A stretch of 64,000 nucleotides of DNA. Source: Solea solea (Eukaryota > Chordata > Actinopteri > Pleuronectiformes > Soleidae). Made by a program: the position numbers and the translations under genes. The stretch lies in assembly GCF_958295425.1 (NCBI RefSeq), contig NC_081135.1:37831956-37895955 (forward strand). The letters run 5' to 3'. This document shows, one piece after another, positions 1-10,161 of the stretch. Below the pieces are notes generated by a model. That model searched no databases and was not told the origin of the DNA. It worked only from the letters and a program-made list of their open reading frames with translations. Position 1 is the first letter of the stretch; each line of letters starts with the position of its first letter.

Positions 1-2506
1 CTCCCACAGTCTCACACATAGACAGACACAGAGACAGACACACACACACACAGACAGACACAGTGAGTTGTTTATGTGGTGATTATCTGCGAGTGTCAAG
101 TGTCCAGTCTTGACTCTGTCGTGTCACACTCGTGTCTTATCTGTCCAGACGCCAGAGCTTGGTCGTCTGTCTGTCCTCTCATCTCCATCTGTCCTCGTCC
201 TCTGACCTGCACTCTTATCAGAGGACGGGATAAAAGTCTAAAAGCAGTCGTGTCTCTATTTTCACTATGTCCACCGGGAATCCATTATCTCTGTCACACT
301 TAAAGCCACTGGAGATTGTTAAATATGTTTGTTTGTTCTCGTGTCGCCCGGTGACACTCAAGTTTTTCCCAGTTTTCCATCCAACCAAAGGAAATCAGCA
401 CAAATAGAAGACATGTGACTTCCTTAAACGTCCTCACGTTCACACATCAATCACAATCTGGGATTTTCATGAAGAAACGTATCAAAATGATGAAGATTTA
501 TTGGTGGAGTTACATGTGTACTCCACCAACAGATTCTGGCTCAGTGGGATTCCCTCCCTCTCTTCCTCCCTCCCTCCCTCCTCCTCCTTCCTTCCTTCCT
601 TCCTTCACACTGTAGAAGCAGCAGCTTCTACATCTATTGATTTTTTCTCTGCCACTTTGACCCATTTTTATCCAATGGCTGCTCGTCAATAATCACATTT
701 GCGTCTCTGTGACAGAGACAGTGTGTGTGTGTGTGTGTGTGTGGGATCATTTATCAACAGTACAGTCAACTGCAGAGTTTACTGTTACGATACGATCATA
801 AAAACATACGTGGATGGACAGATATTGCAATGTGATACGATCATAACTGGACATATCGTTTATGCATAAAAAAAAAAAAGCTAGATTTTTAGGGCAGCAG
901 AATTTTCCTGCCCTACATGACATTTTTGTAACGTCAATAACATTATAACAATCATTTGTAACACAATTGTTGTGCAGCAGTACCAGGTTCACGTAACGTT
1001 ACACCGCCCAGTTACACTTTTGTAAGTACAGTAAAATGGTAACATTTTAGCATCTTTTGGTAACATCACAAAATCTTGTAAAAAAAACATGTTTTTAAGT
1101 AGAATTGTTGTAACAGTACTAAAAAGGCTTATTATACATTATGTGTTAAGTGTTGTCCTGTAACTAATGTTTCTGTAAATTCAGCAACATGTTTTTGTAA
1201 ATTTTTTATAAGTTTTGTAAATGGTTAGGTAAAATTACATTGTGTAACATGTTACTGTAACTTTGTGGGATTTTTTTTTGGTTTTACCAATTATTTTTGT
1301 TCCTTTAGTTGCAGGTTTTTATAAAATATTAAACGATTTTTTGGGGTTTGACGATATGTAAAAAGGTTTTGTATCATTACACTGTGTCACATATTTCAAT
1401 AACTTTACAATATTTGTGAAAATGTTTGGTAACACAATTAATTAATTGTTGTAACAAGTTACAGTTCACGTAACGTAACACTGCTCACATACACTTTTGT
1501 GGGTACAGTAACATCAGTAAGATGTTTTTGTTTTTTAAATTTTAGCATTTTTACAAAATCTTGTAAAAAAAAATGTAAGTAAAATTGTTGTAACATTGTA
1601 ACAACAACATCATTAAGTAACAGTTTTTGGTCCTGTAAGTTATGTTTCTGTACATTTTTTGTAAGATTGTTTTAGTAACTTTACAAGGTTTTTTGGTAAC
1701 ATTACGACATTTTTAAACATTTCCCTTGTAATGTTACAAGCGTTCTGTAATGCTATGGTGAAAGGAGTTTATCTATTTTCTCTGTAATCAAAAGTTTTCA
1801 GAAAACAGTCGCACAAATATACATTTTCTCAAAGTTGCTGAGGATTCTCATGACAGGAAACTTTCCTATCGTCACAATTCTGGTGTGTCGGAGGTTTTCT
1901 CTTCATCCAAACACAAATTTACTTGAAAAGTCAAACTCGCAGATTGGCCGCTAAAGCTTTCATATGAAGACAATCTAAACGTCTGTTTTAGGGGAAATTC
2001 TTTCAAAATATAGGGATTTTTTGGGATTTTGTCAAAAACGAAATATATTTTTCTTAATGAAAAGGAAAAGCACGATTTTTGGGGCGAGTAAATTTCACTC
2101 TAAATCTTTTCTAACACACATTTTACATCCATCAAATACTCAGTCTCTCTTTTTGGGATATTGCAAATATTGGTCTTTTTTTGGAGATTAATTTGTGCAG
2201 CAGCGCTGGTCAGAGGCAGAGGGAACGCGAGTGTTTTCTTCTCTTGTGGCGTTAAAGACGTCACAGCAGCAGCAGTAGCAGCAGCAGCAGCAGAGTCACA
2301 CCACAGTGTGAGATCATTATCTGCCTTTTTTCTTCAGAAAATCGTCATGATGATGATGATAAAGTGTGAAGGCTACAAAGGAGGAAGATGCTGCTCATAA
2401 ACTGAGCTTGAAGGAGCAGAAGATCAGATCAGAGCAGACACACACACACACATGCAGGAGAAAGTGTCTCCATGGAGACCACACTCACACTCACACACTC
2501 ACTCAC
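1..2506. other. Non-coding, AT-rich interval (intron of cacnb4, after the short-form first exon)
   Basis: No coding exon was recognised. The left edge has (CA)n/(GACA)n low-complexity sequence, a TCCC/TTCC pyrimidine stretch lies near 547-605, and a (GT)12 tract at 719-743. From about 1000 to 1750 the sequence is quasi-repetitive, with recurring TGTAAC/TTTTGTAA words, which looks like a decayed satellite-like region. A (CAG)n stretch lies at 2263-2293. By position this is the intron between the cacnb4 N-terminal exons and the shared exon 3, which is not in the window. Confidence 0.5.
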
Positions 2507-2551
2507 CGCCTCCGAGTCTTCGAATCCATGCAGGTACAAGTTATCGTACAT
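2507..2551 (-). CDS. cacnb4: cacnb4 alternative first coding exon (short N-terminus)
   Basis: Minus-strand exon encoding MYDNLYLHGFEDSEA, followed directly by a GTGAGT donor at 2506-2501. This is the short alternative N-terminus known for vertebrate voltage-gated calcium channel beta-4 subunits, which joins in phase 0 to the shared exon starting GSADSYTSRPSD. The phase agrees with the end of exon 2 of the long form (ILRQ), so the two are mutually exclusive 5' ends. The beta subunit binds the alpha-1 I-II linker in the cytoplasm and controls channel trafficking and gating. The Kozak context is weak (T at -3), but no other in-frame ATG is available. The exon implies an internal promoter just to its right, where a CAG/CATCAG minisatellite begins about 320 bp upstream. 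The shared exons lie outside the window. Confidence 0.88.
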
Positions 2552-2867
2552 GGAGGAGCGGGGGTTTCCCCAGAGCTGCTCTTCAAACGCAGCAGATCAA
2601 GATGTTCCAGAGAGGATGGATGAAGAAAAAGAGAGGAGGAGCAGCAGCAGCAGCAGGTTCTGCCCACATGAAGAAGCTCCAGAGCAGCAGGTGGACAATA
2701 GGAAGGAGGAGAAGAAGAAGAAGAAGGTGTGGTGGTGGTGTTGTGTTTCCCTGATTCTGCTGCTGCTGGTGCTGCTGCTGCTGAAGTGGAAGCTATTGCC
2801 CTGGAGTGGAGCGAGCACTGGGTCCCATCATCATCATCATGAGGAGGCGTCAGACTGCTTTGTCTCC

Positions 2868-3276
2868 AGAGGCAGAGCATCAGCATCAGCAGCAGAGCAT
2901 CAGCAGCAGAGCATCAGCAGCAGAGCAGCATCAGCAGCAGAGCAGCATCAGCAGCAGAGCATCAGCAGCAGAGCAGCATCAGCAGCAGAGCATCAGCAGC
3001 AGCAGAGCATCAGCAGCAGAGCAGCATCAGCAGCAGAGCAGCATCAGCAGCAGAGCATCAGCAGCAGAGCAGCATCAGCAGCAGAGCAGCATCAGCAGCA
3101 GAGCATCAGCAGCAGAGCAGCATCAGCAGCAGAGCATCAGCAGCAGCAGAGCATCAGCAGCAGAGCAGCATCAGCAGCAGAGCAGCATCAGCAGCAGAGC
3201 ATCAGCAGCAGAGCAGCATCAGCAGCAGAGCAGCATCAGCAGCAGAGCATCAGCAGCAGAGCATCAGCAGCAGAGC
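2868..3276. repeat. CAG/CATCAG-type minisatellite
   Basis: About 400 bp of interlocking CAGCAG, AGCATC and AGAGCAGCATCAGCAG units. All unit lengths are multiples of three, so every plus-strand frame stays open and reads as Gln/His, Ser/Ile or Ala/Ser/Arg-rich. On the minus (cacnb4-sense) strand it reads CTG/GATG. It lies roughly 320-725 bp upstream of the short-form cacnb4 first exon, within the intron of the long-form transcript. Confidence 0.9.
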
Positions 3277-5530
3277 TGGCTTCATCTCATCTGCTGTGCA
3301 GGCTTCACCTCACAGCAGCCAATCTCGTCACTCAGTGCCGGCCCATGACAGAGGAGACACGCTGCCTGCTGATTGGCCGATGCAGGCTCCAGTCAGACAG
3401 TGACTGTGGGTGAGGATGAGGAGGAGGGGGGATGTGGACTCAGATCAGAGATCTGAGATCAGGTCTTTGATTTTAAATCTAAAAAATCTCCCACAATGAC
3501 TCGATCACAGTGAATGTTTAGTTCAACAACATACAGTCCCAGTGATTTATTTTGAAGTGCCACAAGGGGGCACTGCATCTTCCTGGTCATTCCAGGACCT
3601 CCTGATTATTTTCTTATTTTACTTTGAAATGTTTACACACAAAAAAACTAAATGTGTACTTACGTATGTAGCACGATTATGATATTTGGCCAGTATTTGT
3701 TGGCATAAGATTTGTTTTTACATTAGTGGCTTGTTTTTGTACGAAAATAATATTTTTCATATAAGTTTTGGTTAATTACGATATTTTTGTTACGTCAGTT
3801 AGTGGCCTGTTTTTTTTTTTTACAATTTTTTTTAGTTCATAAATGTTTAGACTTTTGTAGATTTATAATGGAAATAAAGACGTATAGTTTGTTAATTGTG
3901 ACGTTTTTGTCACATATTTTGTAAAAAATCACATTTTGTAACAGTTTTTTAATTCATGTTTTCTGTAACTTTACAACAGATGGTAAAAATGTTTTGCTTA
4001 TGTCAGTTATGTTATTGTAACATTCAGTTTCGTTTGTGTCCATGAAATAGTTTTCATGTGTATGATTTTTGTATAACTTGAAGAACTAAAAAAGAATAAA
4101 AGGGAACATAAATAAAAGAATATATAAATTGTGGGCGTGGCCTCCTACAGAAAAAACAGCACGTGTCAAAAAATGTGGTTTAAAGCAGTTAAATGTACAA
4201 TAATTTACACGAGGATCAAATCCAAGTGAACACTGTATTTGTTGCTGCTGCATGTCTTTGTTATAAAAGAAAGAACAACAGCGCCCTCTCCTGACCAACT
4301 GTGTTACAGCAGCTCCACCCCCCAAATACTGCTGTACATAACTACTGTAAATCATTGTCTTTATTTCAGTGAGGAAAAATCTAATCCTGTTTCCACTTTC
4401 AGAATTTAATTCTTATTTAAACCGAGTTTTAGGGAAATGAGTTGAGTCGGTTTTTGCAGGAAAGGTTGTTTTTAAAAAAAAGAAAAGAAAAGAAAATATG
4501 GTTCAAAGAAGAAGAAAAAAATGAGATAAGATAAAGAAAAAGAGGAAAAAAGGTGAATAAATGTAACATTCTTCATTTCAGGTCCATGAGATTGTCACGT
4601 GATAAAATGTATGAATATTAACACGATATTTGTTGTGTTTTGTCGCGTTAAAACGTCGCAGTGACGCCGGTTTCTGTTGTTGTTTTTGTTGAAGAAGCTA
4701 AATCTGAATTGTTTTAATTTAAGAGAATCAAAGTACATTTGAAATAACAATGTACAGTTTGAATATAAGTATAAATATTTATTACACTCACTGTATCACT
4801 GAAAATCAACCCATGTCATAATCCACGCTAATATTTCATATGCCTTTAAATGTGTATTATTGTTCTTTTATTAGTTTAGTGTGGAAATGTAAATCTATTT
4901 ATTTGTAACGTGTAAAATGTATTTAAACATTTATTTAAAGGTATTCTCTAATGAATCATGTAAAGCTATAAATGTGTGATTGGTGCATTTATCCTGCAGA
5001 ATAACTGCAGTGATGAGACAGAGAAATAAAAACGTGTTTTGTTGTTTTTTTACAGTGGAGCTGCAGATTTCCTGTTTGATCAACCTTCTGGGTTTGACCT
5101 GCAGCGATGAAGGGCAGCGGTTGCTATGGAAACGTGGAGGGGGGAAACAAAAGACGGCCCGGCCCCCCCACACTCTCCTCCTCACCTGATGACGACAACG
5201 ACACAGATCACAGCGGAGGAGTTACAACGACGACAACGACGACAACAACGAGGTGTTTTCTTTCATTTCTTCTTCTGTCTGTTTCACCTCATGTTGTTGT
5301 TGTTGTTTTCTACTTCCTGTGAGTCACATGATTACTGAGTGACTTCAGACTTTACCAGGTCACAATTACTCTGCGGTAAAGTGACTGAAATAACAAAGTC
5401 ATGAAAGAGTTTAAAGCTACAGTCAGTAACTTCTCTTTGTTTTTCATGTTACATTTATTTGCTGCTTCCTTCATGTGAAAACAGGCAAAACTATCAGAGG
5501 GGCATGTGTTGTTGTTTTTTGAGTACCTTA

Positions 5531-5697
5531 AGATTCCAAAATCTACTTAAACTTACAAAATCTACTTAAAATTCCAAAATCTACTTAAAATTCCAAATTC
5601 TACTTATCATTCCAAAATCTACTTAAAATATAAAAATCTACTTAAAATTAAAAAATGTACTTACAATTCCAAAATATCGTTCCAAAATCTACTTGCT
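5531..5697. repeat. 19-bp tandem repeat (ATTCCAAAATCTACTTAAA type)
   Basis: Roughly eight imperfect copies of a unit close to ATTCCAAAATCTACTTAAA. Similar words (AATCCCAAAATCTACTTAAA) recur at about 50740-50820 near the 16-bp array, so the motif is dispersed. Confidence 0.75.
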
Positions 5698-5809
5698 TAA
5701 CAACGGTGTGTTGTACAAAAATAAAAGACAGCTAAATGCAATTGCCTCGTGTCATGAGTCATGTTTCTCTCACCATGACTCAGCCTTTTTGACTTCAAAC
5801 TGAAGTTTG

Positions 5810-6090
5810 GAAACCTCTCACTCTCCTGCACCAAACTCCATAGAGAACATCAGTGATTTTAGCTCCCGGGGAGCATTGGGCGACACAGGAGCTGCTGGTC
5901 CACTGCTGCCTCGTGTGGTCAGTTTGTGTCACTGAGGTAAAATGAAACAAAGATTTTCAAACACAGACGTGACAAAATAAACACATTTGAACTTAGTGAT
6001 GGAGGCAGCAGTGGATCGACACCTCCTGTGTGCTGTGATGTGAAAATGGCTGATTTTCCCTCTGGGGTTTGGTGCGGGCAGACTGCGCTT
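5810..6090. mobile_element. Palindromic MITE-like element, copy 1
   Basis: The left part reads CTCACTCTCCTGCACCAAAC, then TCCATAGAG, CAGTGATTTTAGCT, ACACAGGAGCTGCTGGTC, and GCTGCCTCGTGTGGTCA. The right part carries reverse complements: GGAGGCAGCAGTG, CTCCTGTGTGCTGTG, GATTTTC, and GGGGTTTGGTGCGGG. Matching copies lie near 44.0 kb and 47.9 kb. No coding capacity was seen, which fits a non-autonomous DNA element with long inverted repeats. The family name is unknown to me. Confidence 0.65.
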
Positions 6091-6875
6091 TACAAACGTC
6101 CCTTAAGAGAGACATATTTTTAAATTACAATATAAACATCTGGCACCAGGACAAGGATAATAAATCACCATATTTATATTTAGTCCTATTTGTGTGTGAC
6201 CTACATAGAAGAAGAGGAGGAAGAAGAAGAATGCAGCGGCAGCAGCAGCAGCTCAGGTGTGGTCATAAATCACCTGTGGTGATTAGATTTGACAGCTCGA
6301 GAAACCATTTACGACCTGATTCAGTTTGATTTGACGTTAGTGTATTTCCTGAGAGACGCGCGGTGTGAGCGGAAACTGTGGGAGGACACATGTGTGCGCG
6401 TGTGTGTGTGTGGGACGCAGGTAGCCAATGACAAAGTGTCCTTGTGCCTGTGCGTGGACTCTGTGGCCTCTCGGTTCCCTTGGTAACTTGTTATCACTTG
6501 GATGTCAAAGTCCAGTGTGTCGTGAATCACAGGAGGGAACTCACCCTCTCACAGTGGTACAGGTGGAGAAGAAGGATGAATAATACATGAGTGTGTGTGG
6601 CAGCAGAGCGGACTCCAGTCCCACTTTGATACAACAGAATAGAGAATAAAGAAAATCAAGGCCATTGATTCAGGAAACTCCAGCAACGCTTCTGCGCTGA
6701 AAACACAGTGAAGTGAAAACTTTGTGTTTTAGTCGTAAAGGATCAGAAACACTTGTTTCCTGTATTTCTGAACCTGTTATTATTGCACTTTCACTATATT
6801 TATCCTCATTTTTTTTACCCTGTACACTTTCTCCAGCTCTTTTTCAGCCTAATTTCATTGTTCAAGGTCTAACGT

Positions 6876-6962
6876 AGAGGTTCTCAAAGTCTGGGAAGGG
6901 GACCCACAAATGGGTTTGGGGTCTCCAAACATTTCCCCAACCTTCAAATTCAAAAATTCATG
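6876..6962. mobile_element. hAT-like repeat fragment (GGTTCTCAAAGTCTGGG type)
   Basis: Contains GAGGTTCTCAAAGTCTGGG, then GACCCACAAATGGG and GGGGTCTCCAAAC. The same word order recurs at 7650 and 29003. The start resembles CAGNGGTTCCCAAACTNTGG, typical of hAT-superfamily ends. Fragmentary; assignment by remembered consensus only. Confidence 0.5.
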
Positions 6963-7267
6963 TCTGTGCCTTTTGAAAGAACATGCACAAAATTGAGATT
7001 TAATTCATTCCAAATCTGTGATGAATCAGAAGTTGTTTTGTTGTGTTTTTAAAGCTCTAGAGCAGCGGCTCTCAAACCTTTTATACCAAGAGATGAGTTG
7101 GATTTTCAGACACAGGAGCAGTTTGTAGCTCCTAGCTAGCTTTGCAAAGCTAGTTTTACGGTTAGCTTTACGACGCTAACTGTACAAAACGAGTTTTACA
7201 AAGCTACATTTTCAATTAGTTTATAAACTAGCTTTCCAAAGCTAGTTTCTCTAACGAGTGGACTCAC

Positions 7268-7351
7268 CTGTCTGAGGATGAAGCTGGTGGAGGTGGTGCT
7301 GCCGTCAGACCTCTTCAGTCGACTGCGTCTGGAGTACGTCCCTCTGTTCGC
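7268..7351 (-). CDS. cacnb4: cacnb4 exon 2 of the long N-terminal form
   Basis: 84-nt minus-strand exon flanked by a CACAG acceptor and a GTGAGT donor, phase 0 at both ends. It encodes 28 residues beginning [18 protein letters not shown] and ending TSTSFILRQ. This matches the second exon of vertebrate CACNB4 almost residue for residue (human: [20 protein letters not shown]...). The basic SRRSRLKRS stretch belongs to the variable A domain at the N-terminus of the beta subunit, ahead of the SH3 and guanylate-kinase-like core. It joins in frame to the exon at 8550-8612. Confidence 0.92.
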
Positions 7352-7649
7352 CTGTGAAACCAAAAACCAACACAAATAAAGTTTATTTTCTTTATTTATG
7401 ACCCCGTTATTATTGTACCTTCACAATATTTATCTGACTTTTTTTCTCTGGACACTTCCTCCAGCTCTTTTAAAGTCTAAAGTCTGGGTCAGGGACCCAC
7501 AAATGACCTGCTTCTACGACCTTTAAAATAACATGCATAAAACCAAGATTTAACTGATTTGACAAGCATCTCTTTAGCAATTCAAAATAACTAGAACTTA
7601 AAGTGTAAAGATTGAAAATAAGTCGCTACAATTTTTATTGTTCATGGTT

Positions 7650-7765
7650 GTAACGCAGAGGTTCTCAAAGTCTGGGTCGAGGACCCACAAATGGGTCGCG
7701 GGTAATTTTTTTTGGGGTCCCCGAACACATTTCCAGAATTTTTCCCAACCTTCAAATACAAATGT
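7650..7765. mobile_element. hAT-like repeat fragment, second copy
   Basis: Contains AGAGGTTCTCAAAGTCTGGG, TCGAGGACCCACAAATGGGT, CGCGGG and GGGGTCCCCGAACA. It is a near repeat of the fragment at 6876; a partial third match (AAAGTCTGGGTCAGGGACCC) lies at about 7480. Confidence 0.55.
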
Positions 7766-8549
7766 ATTTATTTTTCTACATTTCAAATAACATGCACAAA
7801 ATTGAGATTGAGAATTGAACAAACAACTCTTTTCCAATTCACAATCATAATATCAGGTGTTTGTTGCTCTTGTCATGATTTAAGTTTGCCGTCAGGTTCT
7901 AGAAAGTTTGGGAAACGCTGGTCTGATGTAACGGTGATTTTTAAGCTGCTTTTGTGTTAGTAGATTTTAAATGATTGTCTTTTCTATGATAAAAAAGGAC
8001 ATTTACGTGTTTTATTGGTATTAAGTGACTTTTTAAAATATAATTTTTTATTCATATATATTCTCAATAATCAGTAAAATCAAAGAGTTTCTACATCAGC
8101 AGCTCGTCTTCTCCACGTTAACAAGATTAAATGCATTTAATAACTGCTGAGGAGATCTTTGCATTAAAAAGCAGTTGGACAAGTGTACCTAATAAAGTGG
8201 CCACTAAGTGAATAACAACATATTGTTTTTCTTTCTAATCTGTGAGAAAAGATATTTAAATCTATATATATATATATTTCAAAATAAGGCTTAAATAAGA
8301 CGTTAATTCGCCTCAGAATGAAATAATAGTGTAATTTTTTCCCCTTTGCTTCAGCTCATTCATCATCAGAATGAAACTCCATCAGGAAATGTTTGAATAA
8401 TTAAACACTATTTCATCCTCATTCTATATTCTGTCAGAAAGTGACTGATGAGGATGATGATAATGATGATGATGATGAGGATGAACAGAAGAGATCTTCT
8501 CTTTCTTTTGTTATTGGATTTGTTTTGGTGGTAAATGTTGTGTCGTTAC

Positions 8550-8612
8550 CTGGAAGACGGGCTTCTGCAGCGCCTCTCCCGCCCCGTGTCTGGTGTAGAT
8601 GTGTCGGGACAT
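8550..8612 (-). CDS. cacnb4: cacnb4 first coding exon (long N-terminus)
   Basis: Minus-strand ATG at 8612 (G at -3) starts a 21-codon segment reading MSRHIYTRHGAGEALQK and ending PVFQ, then a GTAACG donor at 8549. Human CACNB4 exon 1 also has exactly 21 codons and the same phase, with shared residues M1, S2, Y6, G10, P18 and Q21, so I call this the orthologous but divergent exon 1. It joins to the exon at 7268-7351, giving a 49-residue long N-terminus as in mammals. The frame stays open upstream to a TAG at 8757-8759 without another ATG. A pyrimidine-rich stretch ending AAAAG near 8720 means an internal exon with an upstream start cannot be excluded. GC-rich surroundings fit a promoter-proximal exon. 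Confidence 0.75.
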
Positions 8613-8897
8613 CTCGGCCAGTTCGTCGGTCCAGGGCGGAGGTTGCCTCTCGCTGTTGCTCCACTGGAGCTGGAGCTGCTTGTCCGGCAGCGGACAGTGA
8701 AGCGCCGGCTCCAGCTTTTCTCCGGAGGAGGAGGAAGAAGATGAAGATAATGAAGACTATTGCAGCAGCAGCAGCAGTGAAGTGTCCTCTTCTGTCTCTG
8801 CAGCAGATGATGAAGTCCGTCCACAAACTGCGATGCTGCTCCTCCTGAGTCCTGACCCTCCTCCTCCTCCTCTTCTTCTTCTTCTTCCATCACCACC

Positions 8898-8928
<31 letters not shown>

Positions 8929-9184
8929 CACGCAGGGCTCCTGAAGTGGTGATGCGTTCAATGACATCGCAGAGCTTCAGAATTCGCAGTGTCTGCACAA
9001 CATTTGAGTCCAAAACTCAAAAGACTTGAGGCACCTTAAATAAAAAATACAGCAAAAACCTCCAGAGACTACGTCCAGATTCTGAAGATCCACATTAAAC
9101 ATAGAACATTGAAATTAACAACAGACAACATAAAAAAGTAACAATCCTCACCTTAAGTACAAAAAATGTCCACCCCTGAAAATA

Positions 9185-9445
9185 TGCTATTAAAACGATT
9201 AAAACAAAGATTAACTGATGATTAAATGAATTGTTTTGACAAGTTCTCAGTATTTTCAGCTTCTTAAATGTGAATATGTTCGATTTTCTTTGCTATATAT
9301 AGTAAATAAGTCACTTGTGGAGAAAAATAGACATTCAAGAACATCATTTTGGGGTTTTTGGAAAAAACAAGCAAATTTTTCTACTTTTCTTGACATTTTA
9401 TGGACCAAATAAATAATTAATGCAGAAAGTTGCATCCCTACACTA
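9185..9445. mobile_element. Interspersed repeat of the TTGCAGCCCTA-ended family (hAT-like), copy A
   Basis: Contains CAGCTTCTTAAATGTGAATA, a TTCTTTGCTATATATAGTAA segment, ACATTCAAGAACATCATTTT, GACATTTTATGGACCAAA and GTTGCATCCCT near its right end. These words recur in the same order in the copies near 23.0 kb and 31.2 kb, and in reverse near 15.2 and 63.8 kb. Confidence 0.6.
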
Positions 9446-10155
9446 AACATTACATATGTATTTTTAAGCACCTTCTTTCTTCTTTTCCCTCCACATTTTT
9501 ACACTTCAAATACCATTTAACACAAGCGAAAAATATACAATACATTTCTATATAATTTGATATATTTTGGAGGGATAACGAATCCATAGTATAGAACATA
9601 TTCATTTTCTCACTCTTTGCACCTTAGGTGCCAAAAATGTCCCAGCCACATTAAACAATGTGTTGGTTTCTTTTTTTCCACCTGAAGTGAGTTTGATTTT
9701 TATAACCAACAATCATCCATCATGACCATAAAAAAAATGATTAATTTTCAAGATAAACTTTAACTGGTTATTTAAAATGAAAACACTTTCATTTTACTAT
9801 TACTATGAACTTTAAAGAAATGCCAAAACAAAGAAAATGGTTAAAAATTACGATGAATAGTAAAACATAGAAATTGGAAGTCATGGCATGAGAATGAATG
9901 AACAATAACATATTTCATGATTTTACATTATACTGACAAAAACATGAAAAATATAAAGGTTTTTAACGTACATAAGGTTACGGATGCAACAATTATTCAA
10001 TGAATATTAACCAGTTTGTGTGTTTTATTTCCTGGTTTTCTTTGCTCCTCCTTTCTTTTTTTACCCATTTTATGGCCCAAACAAAGGAAAAAAGACATTT
10101 GTGTTGAGGAGACATGCAGCCATAAAAACACTCACACCACCTCTATTTTTTTTTT

Positions 10156-10161
10156 TTTATT
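10156..10161 (-). terminator. Candidate stam2 polyadenylation signal
   Basis: AATAAA on the minus strand (TTTATT on the plus strand) inside a T-rich stretch about 2.5 kb downstream of the stam2 stop codon. It is the first canonical hexamer I found in that direction. Low-complexity context lowers confidence. Confidence 0.25.

Larger units (their letters stand above)
2552..7267. other. cacnb4 intron between long-form exon 2 and short-form exon 1
   Basis: No conserved exon was seen apart from the flanking cacnb4 exons. Contents include the minisatellite above, another TGTAAC-rich quasi-repeat at about 3660-4080, a 19-bp tandem repeat at 5531-5697, a palindromic element at about 5810-6090, and a hAT-like repeat end at 6876. 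A plus-strand open frame at 2472-3413 crosses the minisatellite and is treated as a finding, not a gene. Confidence 0.5.

Noticed and set aside
8861..8935. Poly-Glu / poly-Val / poly-Met stretch as an N-terminal extension of cacnb4
   Set aside because: It arises from CTC/CTT and CAC/CAT triplet repeats in a frame different from the one that joins correctly to exon 2.
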